In this document: piece by piece, positions 9,557-18,583 of the stretch | Numbering within the stretch: position 1 is the first letter of the stretch | Layout of the letters: every line of letters starts with the position of its first letter | Assembly: GCA_001839685.1 (NCBI GenBank) | Contig: MLAK01001038.1 | Location: 115,136-161,656 of the forward strand | Length of the DNA stretch: 46,521 nt | Reading direction: 5' to 3' | DNA from: Tritrichomonas foetus | Lineage: Eukaryota > Parabasalia > Tritrichomonadida > Tritrichomonadidae | The notes under the pieces: model-generated | Databases searched by the model: none | Told to the model about the DNA's origin: nothing | Seen by the model: the letters and a program-made list of their open reading frames with translations, nothing else | Program-made: the position numbers and the translations under genes

Positions 9557-12500
9557 ATGAAAAGAACCGAGAAAACTATTCTGCAAATTAAACGACTACT
9601 AGAATCTCAAGTTGACGCAGAAAAAGTCAATCGTGATTTATCACATAATTCCAAGTTTTCTTGTTATTTAACTCCTCGCGCCAATTTATACAATCAATAT
9701 CCACTTCGAACGCCAGTCACGACAAAAAGATTAAAGAGGTCGATTAAAAAAGCGAAATCAAAAACAACGAAAATCAAAATACCTCCTCCTTTTTTATTAA
9801 ATAATTTTAATCGCGAATTTCATCAGCTTTCAAATAGCGCAAAGAAAGCTTTTGTTCCTTTGACAGAAGCAAAATCTGTACAGACTTCTATCGCTTTAGT
9901 TTTGGATCAATCTGATTCGTCAGCAGATCCACTTACATCAAAACAAAGAGATATTGCTTTTCTCATGAAAATAGGAGAAAAAATGTTATTAAAATCTTTT
10001 TTCAATAGATGGAGACAAAGGTGGTTTTATCAAACAGCCCTAATGGCTTCTCAGTTCATCAAAAATTCTTCGATTTTATCAGGAAGTCCTTTAAATTTGA
10101 AAATTTCCAAACCTACTAGTGAAAATCGAACATTTGATGAAAATACAGATGATAATAAAAATATATTATCGCCAACGTCTATAAGTCCAAAGAATAGTCG
10201 AAGAAAAGCTTCTTTTGACGATTTTTCATCTCAATCAAATCGATCAAATAGAAAAGAAAATATTAATGTTTTATCACCAACACGTGAAGATGTTAGTGAT
10301 CAAAACTCTATTGAAAAAGAAGAGGAAGAAGAAGAAAGAGAAGAGGAAGAAAATAGTTCAGCATATGGAAGCTATACTAACAGTGAGGATGAATATGATT
10401 ACAATGATAGCAACAGTAAGAAAGAAACTAGAAACCAAAGAAACCGAAAACACAAAAGTGATCATTCTTTAAGCTATTCATCAGAAAAATATAATTCAAA
10501 TGACACATACGATGAATATAGTTATAGTGAATATTCCAGACACTATGATAGTGATTATTATTCTAGTGCGAATTCATATGATTATGATTTATATTCTAAC
10601 TCGTATTTCCCATATTATTCGGAGGCTTCATCATTATCTCTGAGTTCAGAGTTTGCCAATTTAAAAGGTAAAACTCATCATACTAGTAGAAATGAGTCCA
10701 ATCAAAATGTATTAAATCCAAAACAGAAAAGTAGACAACATAATAGAAAGAGTATTCCTAATAAAAAACTCAAAAATGATCGAAGAAATTATCATGACCA
10801 AGAGTTTTCTGAAAGCCATGAAAATGATAGCATAGCAGGTGATGATGAACTTGTTGATGAGAGTGGAAAGAAGACAAAGATGAGAACCAAAAACAAGAAG
10901 GATAAATCTAAAGTAAGCAATCAAAACATTTCTCAAAAGAGAAATCATGAAAACATGACCCAGAATATTTCACATGATGTAAAAAGCCATAACACTGAAC
11001 GAGAAAAGAGAGAGGAACAAGAAAAGAGAAATGAACGAAAAAAGAAAGATAATAAAGACAAGAAAGATAATAAAGAAAATAATGATTATGAAGACAAGAA
11101 AGATAACAAAGAAAATAATGATTATGAAGACAAGAAAGATAACAAAGAAAAGAATGATTATGAAGACAAGAAAGACAACAAAGAAAAGAATGATAATAAA
11201 GACCAAAAAGGTAACAAAGAAAAGAATGATAAGAAAGACAAGAAAGACAAGAATGATAACAAAGACAAGAANNNNNNNNNNNNNNNNNNNNNNNNNNNNN
11301 NNNNNNNNNNNNNNNNNNNNNNNNNNNNNNNNNNNNNNNNNNNNNNNNNNNNNNNNNNNNNNNNNNNNNNNNNNNNNNNNNNNNNNNNNNNNNNNNNNNN
11401 NNNNNNNNNNNNNNNNNNNNNNNNNNNNNNNNNNNNNNNNNNNNNNNNNNNNNNNNNNNNNNNNNNNNNNNNNNNNNNNNNNNNNNNNNNNNNNNNNNNN
11501 NNNNNNNNNNNNNNNNNNNNNNNNNNNNNNNNNNNNNNNNNNNNNNNNNNNNNNNNNNNNNNNNNNNNNNNNNNNNNNNNNNNNNNNNNNNNNNNNAAGA
11601 AAGATAACAAAGAAAAGAAAGATAACAAAGAAAAGAAAGATAACAAAGACAAGAAAGATATTAAAAATCAAAAGAATAAAATAGACAAGAAAGAGAAAGA
11701 CAAAGAAAAAGATAAAGAACGTCATTCAGATAAGATCCATGGGAAAGACATGAAATACAATGATATTAAGAAGAGTAAAAAAGAGAATCAAACCAACAAA
11801 TTGAATGATTCCAAAAATATTGATTATAACAGCAATTCCTATGAATATTCTCTTAGTTACAGTGAATATGAATATCTAAGCAACTCATTTAAAGAGTCAA
11901 ATAATAATGAGTCTTCGATTTCTGATTATAGCCATTCTTCTTCGATTATTAATGATCAATCTCCGAATAGAAAATCTGATAATACACCAGAAACCAATGA
12001 AGCACAATTTAGAAATAACAACAAATCACCATTGCAATCAAGTCAACAAAAGCCACACAATCAATCTCCTCATCATAATTCAAAGCACACTATAAAGGAA
12101 AATTTCAGAACCAGTTCTAACGATAAGGATAAAAAGCAAGTATCTTTTGATAAATCACTCAATATTGGCCATAAAAAACCACATCACTCTCATGAAAATA
12201 GAAGAGTGAAATCGACTCCAGATAATAGGCTTGATGAAAGCAATTTAAGCGAGTACAATTCTGAGTATAGCTCAGATTTAGGTTATGATGATGAGAATGT
12301 TGATAATCATTTTAACATTAACACTTCTCACATTAACAAGACGCCAAATAGAACGTCACATTCAAAACTCCCAGATCGGTCTAAATGTACCAGTAATAAA
12401 TATATGAACAGTTCAGATTTATCAATAGAACAGAGAGCAAATCACACTGTGATAGGAACTAACAATTTTGATCATCAGGCAAATCGTGTTTCACCTATAA

Positions 12501-13126
12501 TGACTCGAAAAAACTCAATTTCTCGAACTAAGCCCAATCCCACAAAGAGGGTTACTTTGGATCCAAGTACGAACACAACCCACAATCGTCATAATAGACA
12601 CCACAGAATTTATAGATTAACTTCGAAAAATCAGTCTGAAAAAGATAATAATAATCATACTTCATTCAACCAAAATAACGAAAATTTCCAGAACTATAAT
12701 TCTTTTACAACTGCACCTTTTCCAGAATCTCTTCCATTATCGCCAATTATTTCCCCTAGCGAAGACAGTCATGAGCAGATAATAAGTAAAATAATTCCTA
12801 ATTTGGATGAGTTTTGCGAAAAATATTCGGGGAACATAACTTGGTCTGTTGATGATGAATCAGACATTGAATTTTTATCACTTGTTGAAAAAAGTCGATT
12901 CTATGAATCCAAATATTCAACTGTTGAAGTCAAAATTCTTGATCAAACCAAAAAGGAGGATATTGATAGATATCCAAACTTGATTCCTGTAAGTACCAAT
13001 TTATCATCAAAACATACGAAATCATATAAGAAAAAAGTGTTTGATTCTTATCTTCATGAACTTCATGAATTTGATAATGAAATTCCAACAAAAGATAACG
13101 CACCACCAATATATAACCATGAATAA
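9557..13126 (+). CDS. Very charged low-complexity protein with K/D/N/E repeats (assembly gap inside)
   Basis: The open frame runs from the ATG at 9557 (MKRTEKTILQIKR) to 13126, about 1190 codons if the N run is in frame and correctly sized. Residues 1 to 190 look folded and contain KMLLKSFFNRWRQRWFYQ, which resembles a single aromatic-Trp helix of the Sfi1/centrin-binding kind. Next come acidic and Ser/Tyr-rich stretches (EEEEEREEEENS; many DYDSxxYS). The middle is a tandem array of KKDNKEK/NDYED units interrupted by Ns. The C-terminal 80 residues are less biased (LDEFCEKYSGNITWSVDDE..). The protein is mostly disordered. A cytoskeletal or centriole-associated role would fit the FFNRWRQRW helix, but this is speculation. 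Repeat length and frame across the gap are unknown. Confidence 0.65.
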   Translation: MKRTEKTILQIKRLLESQVDAEKVNRDLSHNSKFSCYLTPRANLYNQYPLRTPVTTKRLKRSIKKAKSKTTKIKIPPPFLLNNFNREFHQLSNSAKKAFVPLTEAKSVQTSIALVLDQSDSSADPLTSKQRDIAFLMKIGEKMLLKSFFNRWRQRWFYQTALMASQFIKNSSILSGSPLNLKISKPTSENRTFDENTDDNKNILSPTSISPKNSRRKASFDDFSSQSNRSNRKENINVLSPTREDVSDQNSIEKEEEEEEREEEENSSAYGSYTNSEDEYDYNDSNSKKETRNQRNRKHKSDHSLSYSSEKYNSNDTYDEYSYSEYSRHYDSDYYSSANSYDYDLYSNSYFPYYSEASSLSLSSEFANLKGKTHHTSRNESNQNVLNPKQKSRQHNRKSIPNKKLKNDRRNYHDQEFSESHENDSIAGDDELVDESGKKTKMRTKNKKDKSKVSNQNISQKRNHENMTQNISHDVKSHNTEREKREEQEKRNERKKKDNKDKKDNKENNDYEDKKDNKENNDYEDKKDNKEKNDYEDKKDNKEKNDNKDQKGNKEKNDKKDKKDKNDNKDKXXXXXXXXXXXXXXXXXXXXXXXXXXXXXXXXXXXXXXXXXXXXXXXXXXXXXXXXXXXXXXXXXXXXXXXXXXXXXXXXXXXXXXXXXXXXXXXXXXXXXXXXXXXXXKKDNKEKKDNKEKKDNKDKKDIKNQKNKIDKKEKDKEKDKERHSDKIHGKDMKYNDIKKSKKENQTNKLNDSKNIDYNSNSYEYSLSYSEYEYLSNSFKESNNNESSISDYSHSSSIINDQSPNRKSDNTPETNEAQFRNNNKSPLQSSQQKPHNQSPHHNSKHTIKENFRTSSNDKDKKQVSFDKSLNIGHKKPHHSHENRRVKSTPDNRLDESNLSEYNSEYSSDLGYDDENVDNHFNINTSHINKTPNRTSHSKLPDRSKCTSNKYMNSSDLSIEQRANHTVIGTNNFDHQANRVSPIMTRKNSISRTKPNPTKRVTLDPSTNTTHNRHNRHHRIYRLTSKNQSEKDNNNHTSFNQNNENFQNYNSFTTAPFPESLPLSPIISPSEDSHEQIISKIIPNLDEFCEKYSGNITWSVDDESDIEFLSLVEKSRFYESKYSTVEVKILDQTKKEDIDRYPNLIPVSTNLSSKHTKSYKKKVFDSYLHELHEFDNEIPTKDNAPPIYNHE
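11040..11715 (+). repeat. Purine-rich tandem repeat coding for KDNKEK-type units
   Basis: AAAGA/GATAA-type units of about 15 to 30 bp repeat on both sides of the assembly gap, encoding runs such as KKDNKEKKDNKEK and NDYEDKKDNKE. The coding strand is almost pure purine. The array is the likely cause of the gap and is probably length-polymorphic. Confidence 0.85.
11272..11596. other. Assembly gap (325 N)
   Basis: A run of 325 N lies inside the purine-rich repeat. The true length is unknown, so the reading frame across it is assumed, not seen; the flanking repeats are in the same frame only if the N count is right modulo 3. Confidence 0.95.
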
Positions 13127-13646
13127 ATTGTTATGTATTTTTCTAACTTTAATTACTTTTTTATGTTTTTACTTGAATAATGGAAATTAATTTCCAGAAA
13201 TCCATTCTTTGTCTATTGAATCAACCAGATTCTATATCATAATTTTCATAATGTATGATATATCATAAAACAAAAATATCTTTAAACCATAGTATCAATA
13301 TAATTGATTGACCTCTTATCATTGAAAAAAAAAAATATATACTTCATTCCATATGAGCTCAAGCAGAAGAGATCTTTCCTAATCACCTATTATTTCTCTA
13401 TCACTGCGGCCTGGGAATCTGATAACAAATTACATAAATTATAACATTTTCTGTGTACATCAATGAAGAATTTTGCAATGAATGAATTTGGTGTTTGGTT
13501 GATTCTTTTTTGGAATTTGTCTCTGATTTTCATTTCTGGAAATAAGTAATCATTTAACAAGCAGGAAAAGAAAAAAAATAGTAAAGATCAAATATTATGA
13601 CGATTTTCATGAATTTAGTAGAAAAATATAAAATCAAAATTCAACA
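13127..13646. other. Convergent intergenic spacer
   Basis: This 520-bp AT-rich gap lies between two convergent stop codons. It has a short GC-richer patch around 13404 (ctgcggcctgggaatctg) that does not fold into anything I recognise. I see no gene or RNA. Confidence 0.55.
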
Positions 13647-14624
13647 TTAATATACAAATTCATCTGGGAAAAGAGTTTCACTAATTCTGCAAACTGCATC
13701 AACAGAATATTTTCTCACTATTGCCAGGAGTTTGGCTGATTCTGCGTAATGAATTGCCTTCAATATTTTTGAGATCACTGGTCTCAGCTGATTCATTGAG
13801 TATCCAGTATTTCTCTGCAATTCGCTAGTCCACTGTCCGCCGCCTTTCTTCAATGAGAGGCTCAAGCATAAAACTGCAGAGGCTCTTAATGATGGACAAA
13901 CTCCGATCATTTCATTATCAAGAAGAATCATTTCATTAATGAAATGAGCAAGCATAGAAATTTCTAATGTCGTGTCCGCAATTCTTAGAAACCTCTTCAG
14001 GAAATACGATGAATGGATTGGATTGACTCGAAAATCCAAGGCCTTCATCACTTCTGCTTCTGTTTCATGCAAATCTTTAATCGAAAAAGAATTCCGAGAA
14101 AAGAAAACAAAATCATCTGCATCTGGTGCATTGATTTCTTCACTTTTTGATGCAATCAAAAGTGCTGCACAGCCAAGCCTTTGCAAATTGTGCTTGTCAA
14201 AATCTTTGGCTGACAGAAACAAATCGATGATATCAACGGCTGTAAATAACGTGTCAGTATGAAGTTTCAACTTTTTGTGAACATCAACAAGCCAGTCTAT
14301 CACAATTGCTCGCATTCGTGGTTTGATGGATGACTGGTTCTGAAAAAGTGAATGTGCTGGCTGTCTGACGATTTCGTTATGTTTCAGGCACGAATAAACC
14401 TCAAGATCAAAATCGTAAGCGTCCTGTGGGTCACTGCTATCACCGAGTCTTTCTGGAGAGCAAATTTCGACTTTTGTGGAAATTTCGACATTGGGTGGAA
14501 TATTTTCTTTCTGACTTGACATTGACAATGAATTATGTTTGGATCTGACATCACCTAAAGCTCGTCGATGTATTCTTGCACACACTTGAGGCCTTGGTTC
14601 GTTTCTTATGTTGGATGGTTGCAT
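13647..14624 (-). CDS. B-type mitotic cyclin
   Basis: Encodes 325 residues. The N-terminal regulatory region has a destruction box RRALGDV (residues 20-26, RxxL type) and a KEN box (QKENIPP, K39-E40-N41), the two degrons read by APC/C. The cyclin box begins with MRAIVIDWLVDVHKKLKL (from residue 104), the hallmark of A/B cyclins, and continues with DLFLS, LQRLGCAALLIASKSEE and ETEAEVMKALDF. The C-terminal cyclin fold follows (SYFLKRFLRIAD.., LRASAVLCLSLSLKK, LQRNTGYS). Both cyclin folds are present and length is near the lower end for B cyclins. It is expected to activate a CDK1-like kinase for mitosis and to be destroyed at anaphase. The A versus B distinction is by motif only; TSELQRNTGYS resembles the B cyclin WTxxLxxxTGY segment. 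Confidence 0.92.
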   Translation of the reverse strand: MQPSNIRNEPRPQVCARIHRRALGDVRSKHNSLSMSSQKENIPPNVEISTKVEICSPERLGDSSDPQDAYDFDLEVYSCLKHNEIVRQPAHSLFQNQSSIKPRMRAIVIDWLVDVHKKLKLHTDTLFTAVDIIDLFLSAKDFDKHNLQRLGCAALLIASKSEEINAPDADDFVFFSRNSFSIKDLHETEAEVMKALDFRVNPIHSSYFLKRFLRIADTTLEISMLAHFINEMILLDNEMIGVCPSLRASAVLCLSLSLKKGGGQWTSELQRNTGYSMNQLRPVISKILKAIHYAESAKLLAIVRKYSVDAVCRISETLFPDEFVY

Positions 14625-15283
14625 TCTGCTTTAACGTACATATATTCAGAATTCACAATTATGACAGTTTATCAAATGTTAGAGCGGCATACATACTTTT
14701 TATGAGAAATTCTTTCCAATTCAAATTTTCATTGTTCTTCACAAATTGTGATAATCTGCATCACCTATAAAACGTCATTTTCTCTCCAGATATGGATTGA
14801 AGTATTGTTTCAGAGTAATAAACATTGATATTATATGTTGTAAAGTTTATATAATATCACACAATTCTTCATCAACAATTTTTATGATCAAATCAATAGA
14901 ATCGATAAAGCATTTGACCTTTACAGTCGAATAATTGACAATTAAATTTCAATGAAATTTTCTCTCATTTATTTTAAATTGTCATTCTAGAATGTGAGGT
15001 ATATCTTGATTTTCTTATTAAAATATCCATATTTTTCGTAGTTTCTAGTATTACAAATATCATTAAAATACAGAAAAATGTTAGAGAGAATATTAATGAT
15101 TTTTCCAACTCGAGAAATACAACACATATCGATTCATTCAAAAAATCAAAGAATTCAATTTTTTGAGAGTCAAATTGAGAATATTATAAGTAGATATTCA
15201 ATATAAATGAAATAATTTCTCACAAACATGTTTGCATAGAATTTGAATGAGAGTAATTGAATTTTTTTTATTTTTAATTTCAC
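14625..15283. other. Divergent intergenic region, cyclin B / sialidase
   Basis: This 659-bp AT-rich region lies between the divergent cyclin B and sialidase starts. It contains the TTAACGTAC element next to the cyclin start, and a TTTCACATG context at the sialidase start in which TCACA would fit the trichomonad initiator. Otherwise I see nothing specific. Confidence 0.55.
14631..14639 (+). promoter_or_regulatory. TTAACGTAC element at the cyclin B start
   Basis: The 9-mer lies 6 nt upstream of the cyclin B ATG (read from the gene it is GTACGTTAA). This is the closest of the four exact copies to a start codon. Confidence 0.45.
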
Positions 15284-17302
15284 ATGTTTCTATTCTTTGC
15301 TCTCACTATCATCATCGAGTATCTTGAGCCATACCAAGATTGGCCAGTTCTTGAATACGAAACTGTTTATGAAAATCATACATATGGCGTGCACACATTC
15401 AGAGAGCCAACCATTACATTTTTGCCCAAAGAAAACGCTTACTTGCTTGTTAATGATGCACGCTATAACAGCATGTATGGCCCACCAAATAAGATCGGTA
15501 TTGTTTCACGTAAGATGTATGGACCAAATAGAAACAGAACGTACACAACACCAATTTTTATCACTGGTGACTCAGTGCGTGATGAAGGTGACTCAGGTGC
15601 CGCCATTGTTGTTGACCGCAAGACAGGAAACATTCTTGCCCTCTGGTCAGGTGACAAAGCTTACATGAAAGCTGAAGGTGTTCAGGATTCTGATAAATCA
15701 ACATCTGATAATCCAATGCGCATCTACAAGTCATACAGTTACGACAGTGGTGATACCTGGACACCCAAAGAAGATATTACTTCACAAATATACTCTAAGT
15801 TGTGCACAAGCTGCGCAGACTACAGAAAGAATATGAAAGGACTTTTCATTACACCAGGAAATGGTCTCCAACAGAAAAATGGCAGTATCGTTTTTGGAAC
15901 ACTTACAGTTGATGCCTCCAACAGAAATGTGAATTATCTCGTTTATTCACATGATTTTGGAAAGACTTGGGGAATGAGCGCTCAATGGCCAGTTTCATTA
16001 GCTTACGAATCTAAAGTTTTCGAGAAAGTTGATGGAACACTCCTAGAAATTATTCCATTCAATCAATCATTCAAATTTGCAACAACAAACAACTATGGAG
16101 ATACATACATCTCTGCTTACCAAAAGACTGAATTTGGTGGTATTGGTACAAACTGCGATTTCGTTTTATATACATCAGTTCGCGATGGATACAATAAAAA
16201 CCGCGTTCTTTTCTCTTACCAGAAAGGTTTAACTACAGACCGTAACAACCTTTATATTGGTGTCAGTTATGATGAAGGAAATTCAGTCGCATATTCTAAA
16301 ATGCTCGAAGTCGGGCCAGTTTCTTCTTCTTCTATCGGATTCAATTCTGAAGGTGAAATCCTTGTTTACTATGACAAGGCAGGTACACGTACAGATAACA
16401 CAAACGGTAAGCCTGTAAATTCATATGAACTTGAACTTGCCATTGTTTCACTTGAATGGCTTACAGATGGTGCAGATAAGTTCCAAAAGCCAGGAACACT
16501 TCGTTGGTGCCTTGCCAATACAGCTGAGAACGAGAAAAAGTGCAAGAACAATCACTACAAATACAATTATCAAGTCTTCGATTGCTTTGTCGAAAAAAGT
16601 AACGTATTCCCAGAAGTGATAGAATATCATTTCATTGATACTTTCAGGAACTTCGAACAAAATCTTTCCGCTGAAGGTCTCGTTACTGGAAACTATGTAA
16701 ATGAAGCTGATAAAATCAAAGTTACTCTTGTAGGTGGTCGTGAACTTAAGCGTGAACTTAAATTCTCAAACATCGATGTAGCTATTCCACAGAACCAACT
16801 CAACTGGGTTGACCTCCAAGTCGAAAAAGGCCAAATCACAGTCACCAATGCAGGAAATGCAAATATTCTCCTTGGTAGTGATAAAGCAGTCATCGAACAA
16901 AATGGAGTCGTCAGTGAAGTAAAAGTTCCAGCATCATCTAGCCTCGTTGTTGAAGGAGAAGGTGTAATCACAGTCAACAAATATCCATCAAAACTCCTCA
17001 GTAATAATAACCTAATCAATTTCACAGTCCAGTCAGTTGGCCGCAAGACAACAGTTCGCCTTGGTGATGTCTCTGCCAAAGATGTTAAGGTGAAGAACTG
17101 CAAAGTTGTGTCTGTTGCTGATGAACTCAGACAGGCTGCTATCTTGGAATACCAAGAAATGAACATTCAAGAAAACGGACTCGAAGTCTCAATAGTTATG
17201 TCACTTGTTGCTGTTTGCGTTGTTGTTGGAATTTTACTCGCCTTCGGTATTGCATTTTTACTTAGACCAAAAGATGAGTCATCAAATGATCAAACTGATT
17301 AA
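15284..17302 (+). CDS. Membrane-anchored sialidase (GH33-type, BNR repeats)
   Basis: Encodes 672 residues. A short hydrophobic leader (MFLFFALTIII) precedes the mature part. HTFREPTITF (residues 37-46) is the FRIP-type arginine motif of sialidases, with E in place of I. Asp boxes (S-x-D-x-G-x-T-W) follow: SYDSGDTWT near residue 152, SHDFGKTWG near 221 and a degenerate SYDEGNS near 328. Other sialidase-like segments are GDSGAAIVVDRKTGNILALWSG and KMYGPNRNRTY. A beta-rich C-terminal region leads to one transmembrane segment (LVAVCVVVGILLAFGIAFLL) and a short acidic tail, so the enzyme should face outward from the plasma membrane. GH33 enzymes release terminal sialic acids from host glycans. Trichomonads have such an activity on their surface and use it on mucins. 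GC content and codon use are richer in C than in neighbours, consistent with good expression. Confidence 0.9.
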   Translation: MFLFFALTIIIEYLEPYQDWPVLEYETVYENHTYGVHTFREPTITFLPKENAYLLVNDARYNSMYGPPNKIGIVSRKMYGPNRNRTYTTPIFITGDSVRDEGDSGAAIVVDRKTGNILALWSGDKAYMKAEGVQDSDKSTSDNPMRIYKSYSYDSGDTWTPKEDITSQIYSKLCTSCADYRKNMKGLFITPGNGLQQKNGSIVFGTLTVDASNRNVNYLVYSHDFGKTWGMSAQWPVSLAYESKVFEKVDGTLLEIIPFNQSFKFATTNNYGDTYISAYQKTEFGGIGTNCDFVLYTSVRDGYNKNRVLFSYQKGLTTDRNNLYIGVSYDEGNSVAYSKMLEVGPVSSSSIGFNSEGEILVYYDKAGTRTDNTNGKPVNSYELELAIVSLEWLTDGADKFQKPGTLRWCLANTAENEKKCKNNHYKYNYQVFDCFVEKSNVFPEVIEYHFIDTFRNFEQNLSAEGLVTGNYVNEADKIKVTLVGGRELKRELKFSNIDVAIPQNQLNWVDLQVEKGQITVTNAGNANILLGSDKAVIEQNGVVSEVKVPASSSLVVEGEGVITVNKYPSKLLSNNNLINFTVQSVGRKTTVRLGDVSAKDVKVKNCKVVSVADELRQAAILEYQEMNIQENGLEVSIVMSLVAVCVVVGILLAFGIAFLLRPKDESSNDQTD

Positions 17303-18583
17303 AAAAATCTCATTTCATTTTTATAATAATAATTATTATTAAAACATTCATCATAAAAATTATCCCTCGTCCTTTTTATGTTTTTCACATATTTTTATTT
17401 TACTGTCATTTTCCAATCAAGTTAGTACATTAGATTGGGAAATTAGGTAGAATTGATCGACAGTCATTATATAAATGATTCAATCTGTTTGAAAATTAAC
17501 CATCTTAATAAAGATGGCATTAATGATAAAATAATCCATCGATATTTGAATACAGTATCTTCAATATATGATAGGTCATTTTGATCATAATATTGAAATC
17601 CGTGTTTTGTCTGTTTTAATGACTCATCATAAAATGATTTTATATAAAAAAAGGAATTTTTATGACAATATTGAATGAAAGACTGAAGTGTTATTTTGAA
17701 GAGACAACATTCTTATACAACTGCAATATGATCAAAAATCGGGTAAGGTCTGGTTATACGAGTGTCATGCAGATATTGATAAGAGATATTTGCAATATAA
17801 TTGGTTCTTTGAACAAACATAAATAGAATGGTCTGTATTCACCGCAATATTACCTATTTGCTATTCAGAGTTATGATAAGGTATTGATGATCGTATATAT
17901 TAGAACCCTAACCCAAAAGGCTGCAAAATAATACCTTCTCTAAAATTGATTAAATTTATGTTGATCATTTTTCATTTATTTTGTGATTTCTCCAACTTTA
18001 TCCAAATAAAAGAAATTCGAAATTGGGTTCAATCATCAATTCCTATTTGCTAAGTACATTCCAGATTTTCCACCTAAAACCCCGAATTACGTAAAATCAG
18101 TACCATTCTACTTTTTTTTTTTAACTGTTGCCTTTAAATTTTTGGTAAATTTAATGGGGAATATATCTTTTTAATATTGGTTAAATATTCGTATATTTCA
18201 ACAAAATAAGATTCTGAAATTATGTGTTCATACTGTGATATAATTGAAATTTCAAGAAAGATGATTCTAAATATTTCACAAGGAACATAATTGCGATAAT
18301 AACTGATTTAAATTTGATATAAAAAACTGTTCATGAAATATAATCAATTCATTTATTTCATAGAAATTAATACAAAAATATTTGTAAAACATCATTTTAT
18401 GAAACGTTTCAAAAAAGTTTTCTTTCTATTGAAATGACTTTATTCATTGATTGGTTTTTTCTATGTTTTCTATTTAATTTTTACTAAAAATAATCGACCG
18501 AAAATGGTTTCATAGAAGTGAATTGCGTCTGTTTGAAGAAATAAAATTTTCAATATCTTGTTTGAAATTGATTTTATTTTTTA
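17303..18583. other. Long intergenic region without a visible gene
   Basis: This 1.28-kb AT-rich DNA lies between the sialidase and cyclase genes. It has no open frame with coding character on either strand and no tRNA-like fold that I can find. A short aaccctaaccc at about 17907-17917 resembles two telomere-type hexamers but is too short to mean anything. A TTACGTAA palindrome sits near 18087. Confidence 0.5.

Noticed and set aside
10970..11725. Long minus-strand open frame of FLVFVIILFF repeats
   Set aside because: It is the complement of the purine-rich KDNKEK repeat and is mostly N; not a membrane protein.
15297..15668. 123-codon open frame in a second plus frame at the sialidase start
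   Set aside because: The overlapping sialidase frame has the FRIP-type motif and Asp boxes; this one is Cys/His-rich noise.
16693..17166. 157-codon minus-strand open frame within the sialidase
   Set aside because: It is antisense to a clear coding sequence; its Thr/Ser/Leu-rich product reflects complementary codons.
17907..17917. aaccctaaccc as a telomere-like remnant
   Set aside because: Fewer than two full hexamers in the middle of ordinary genes; no array.
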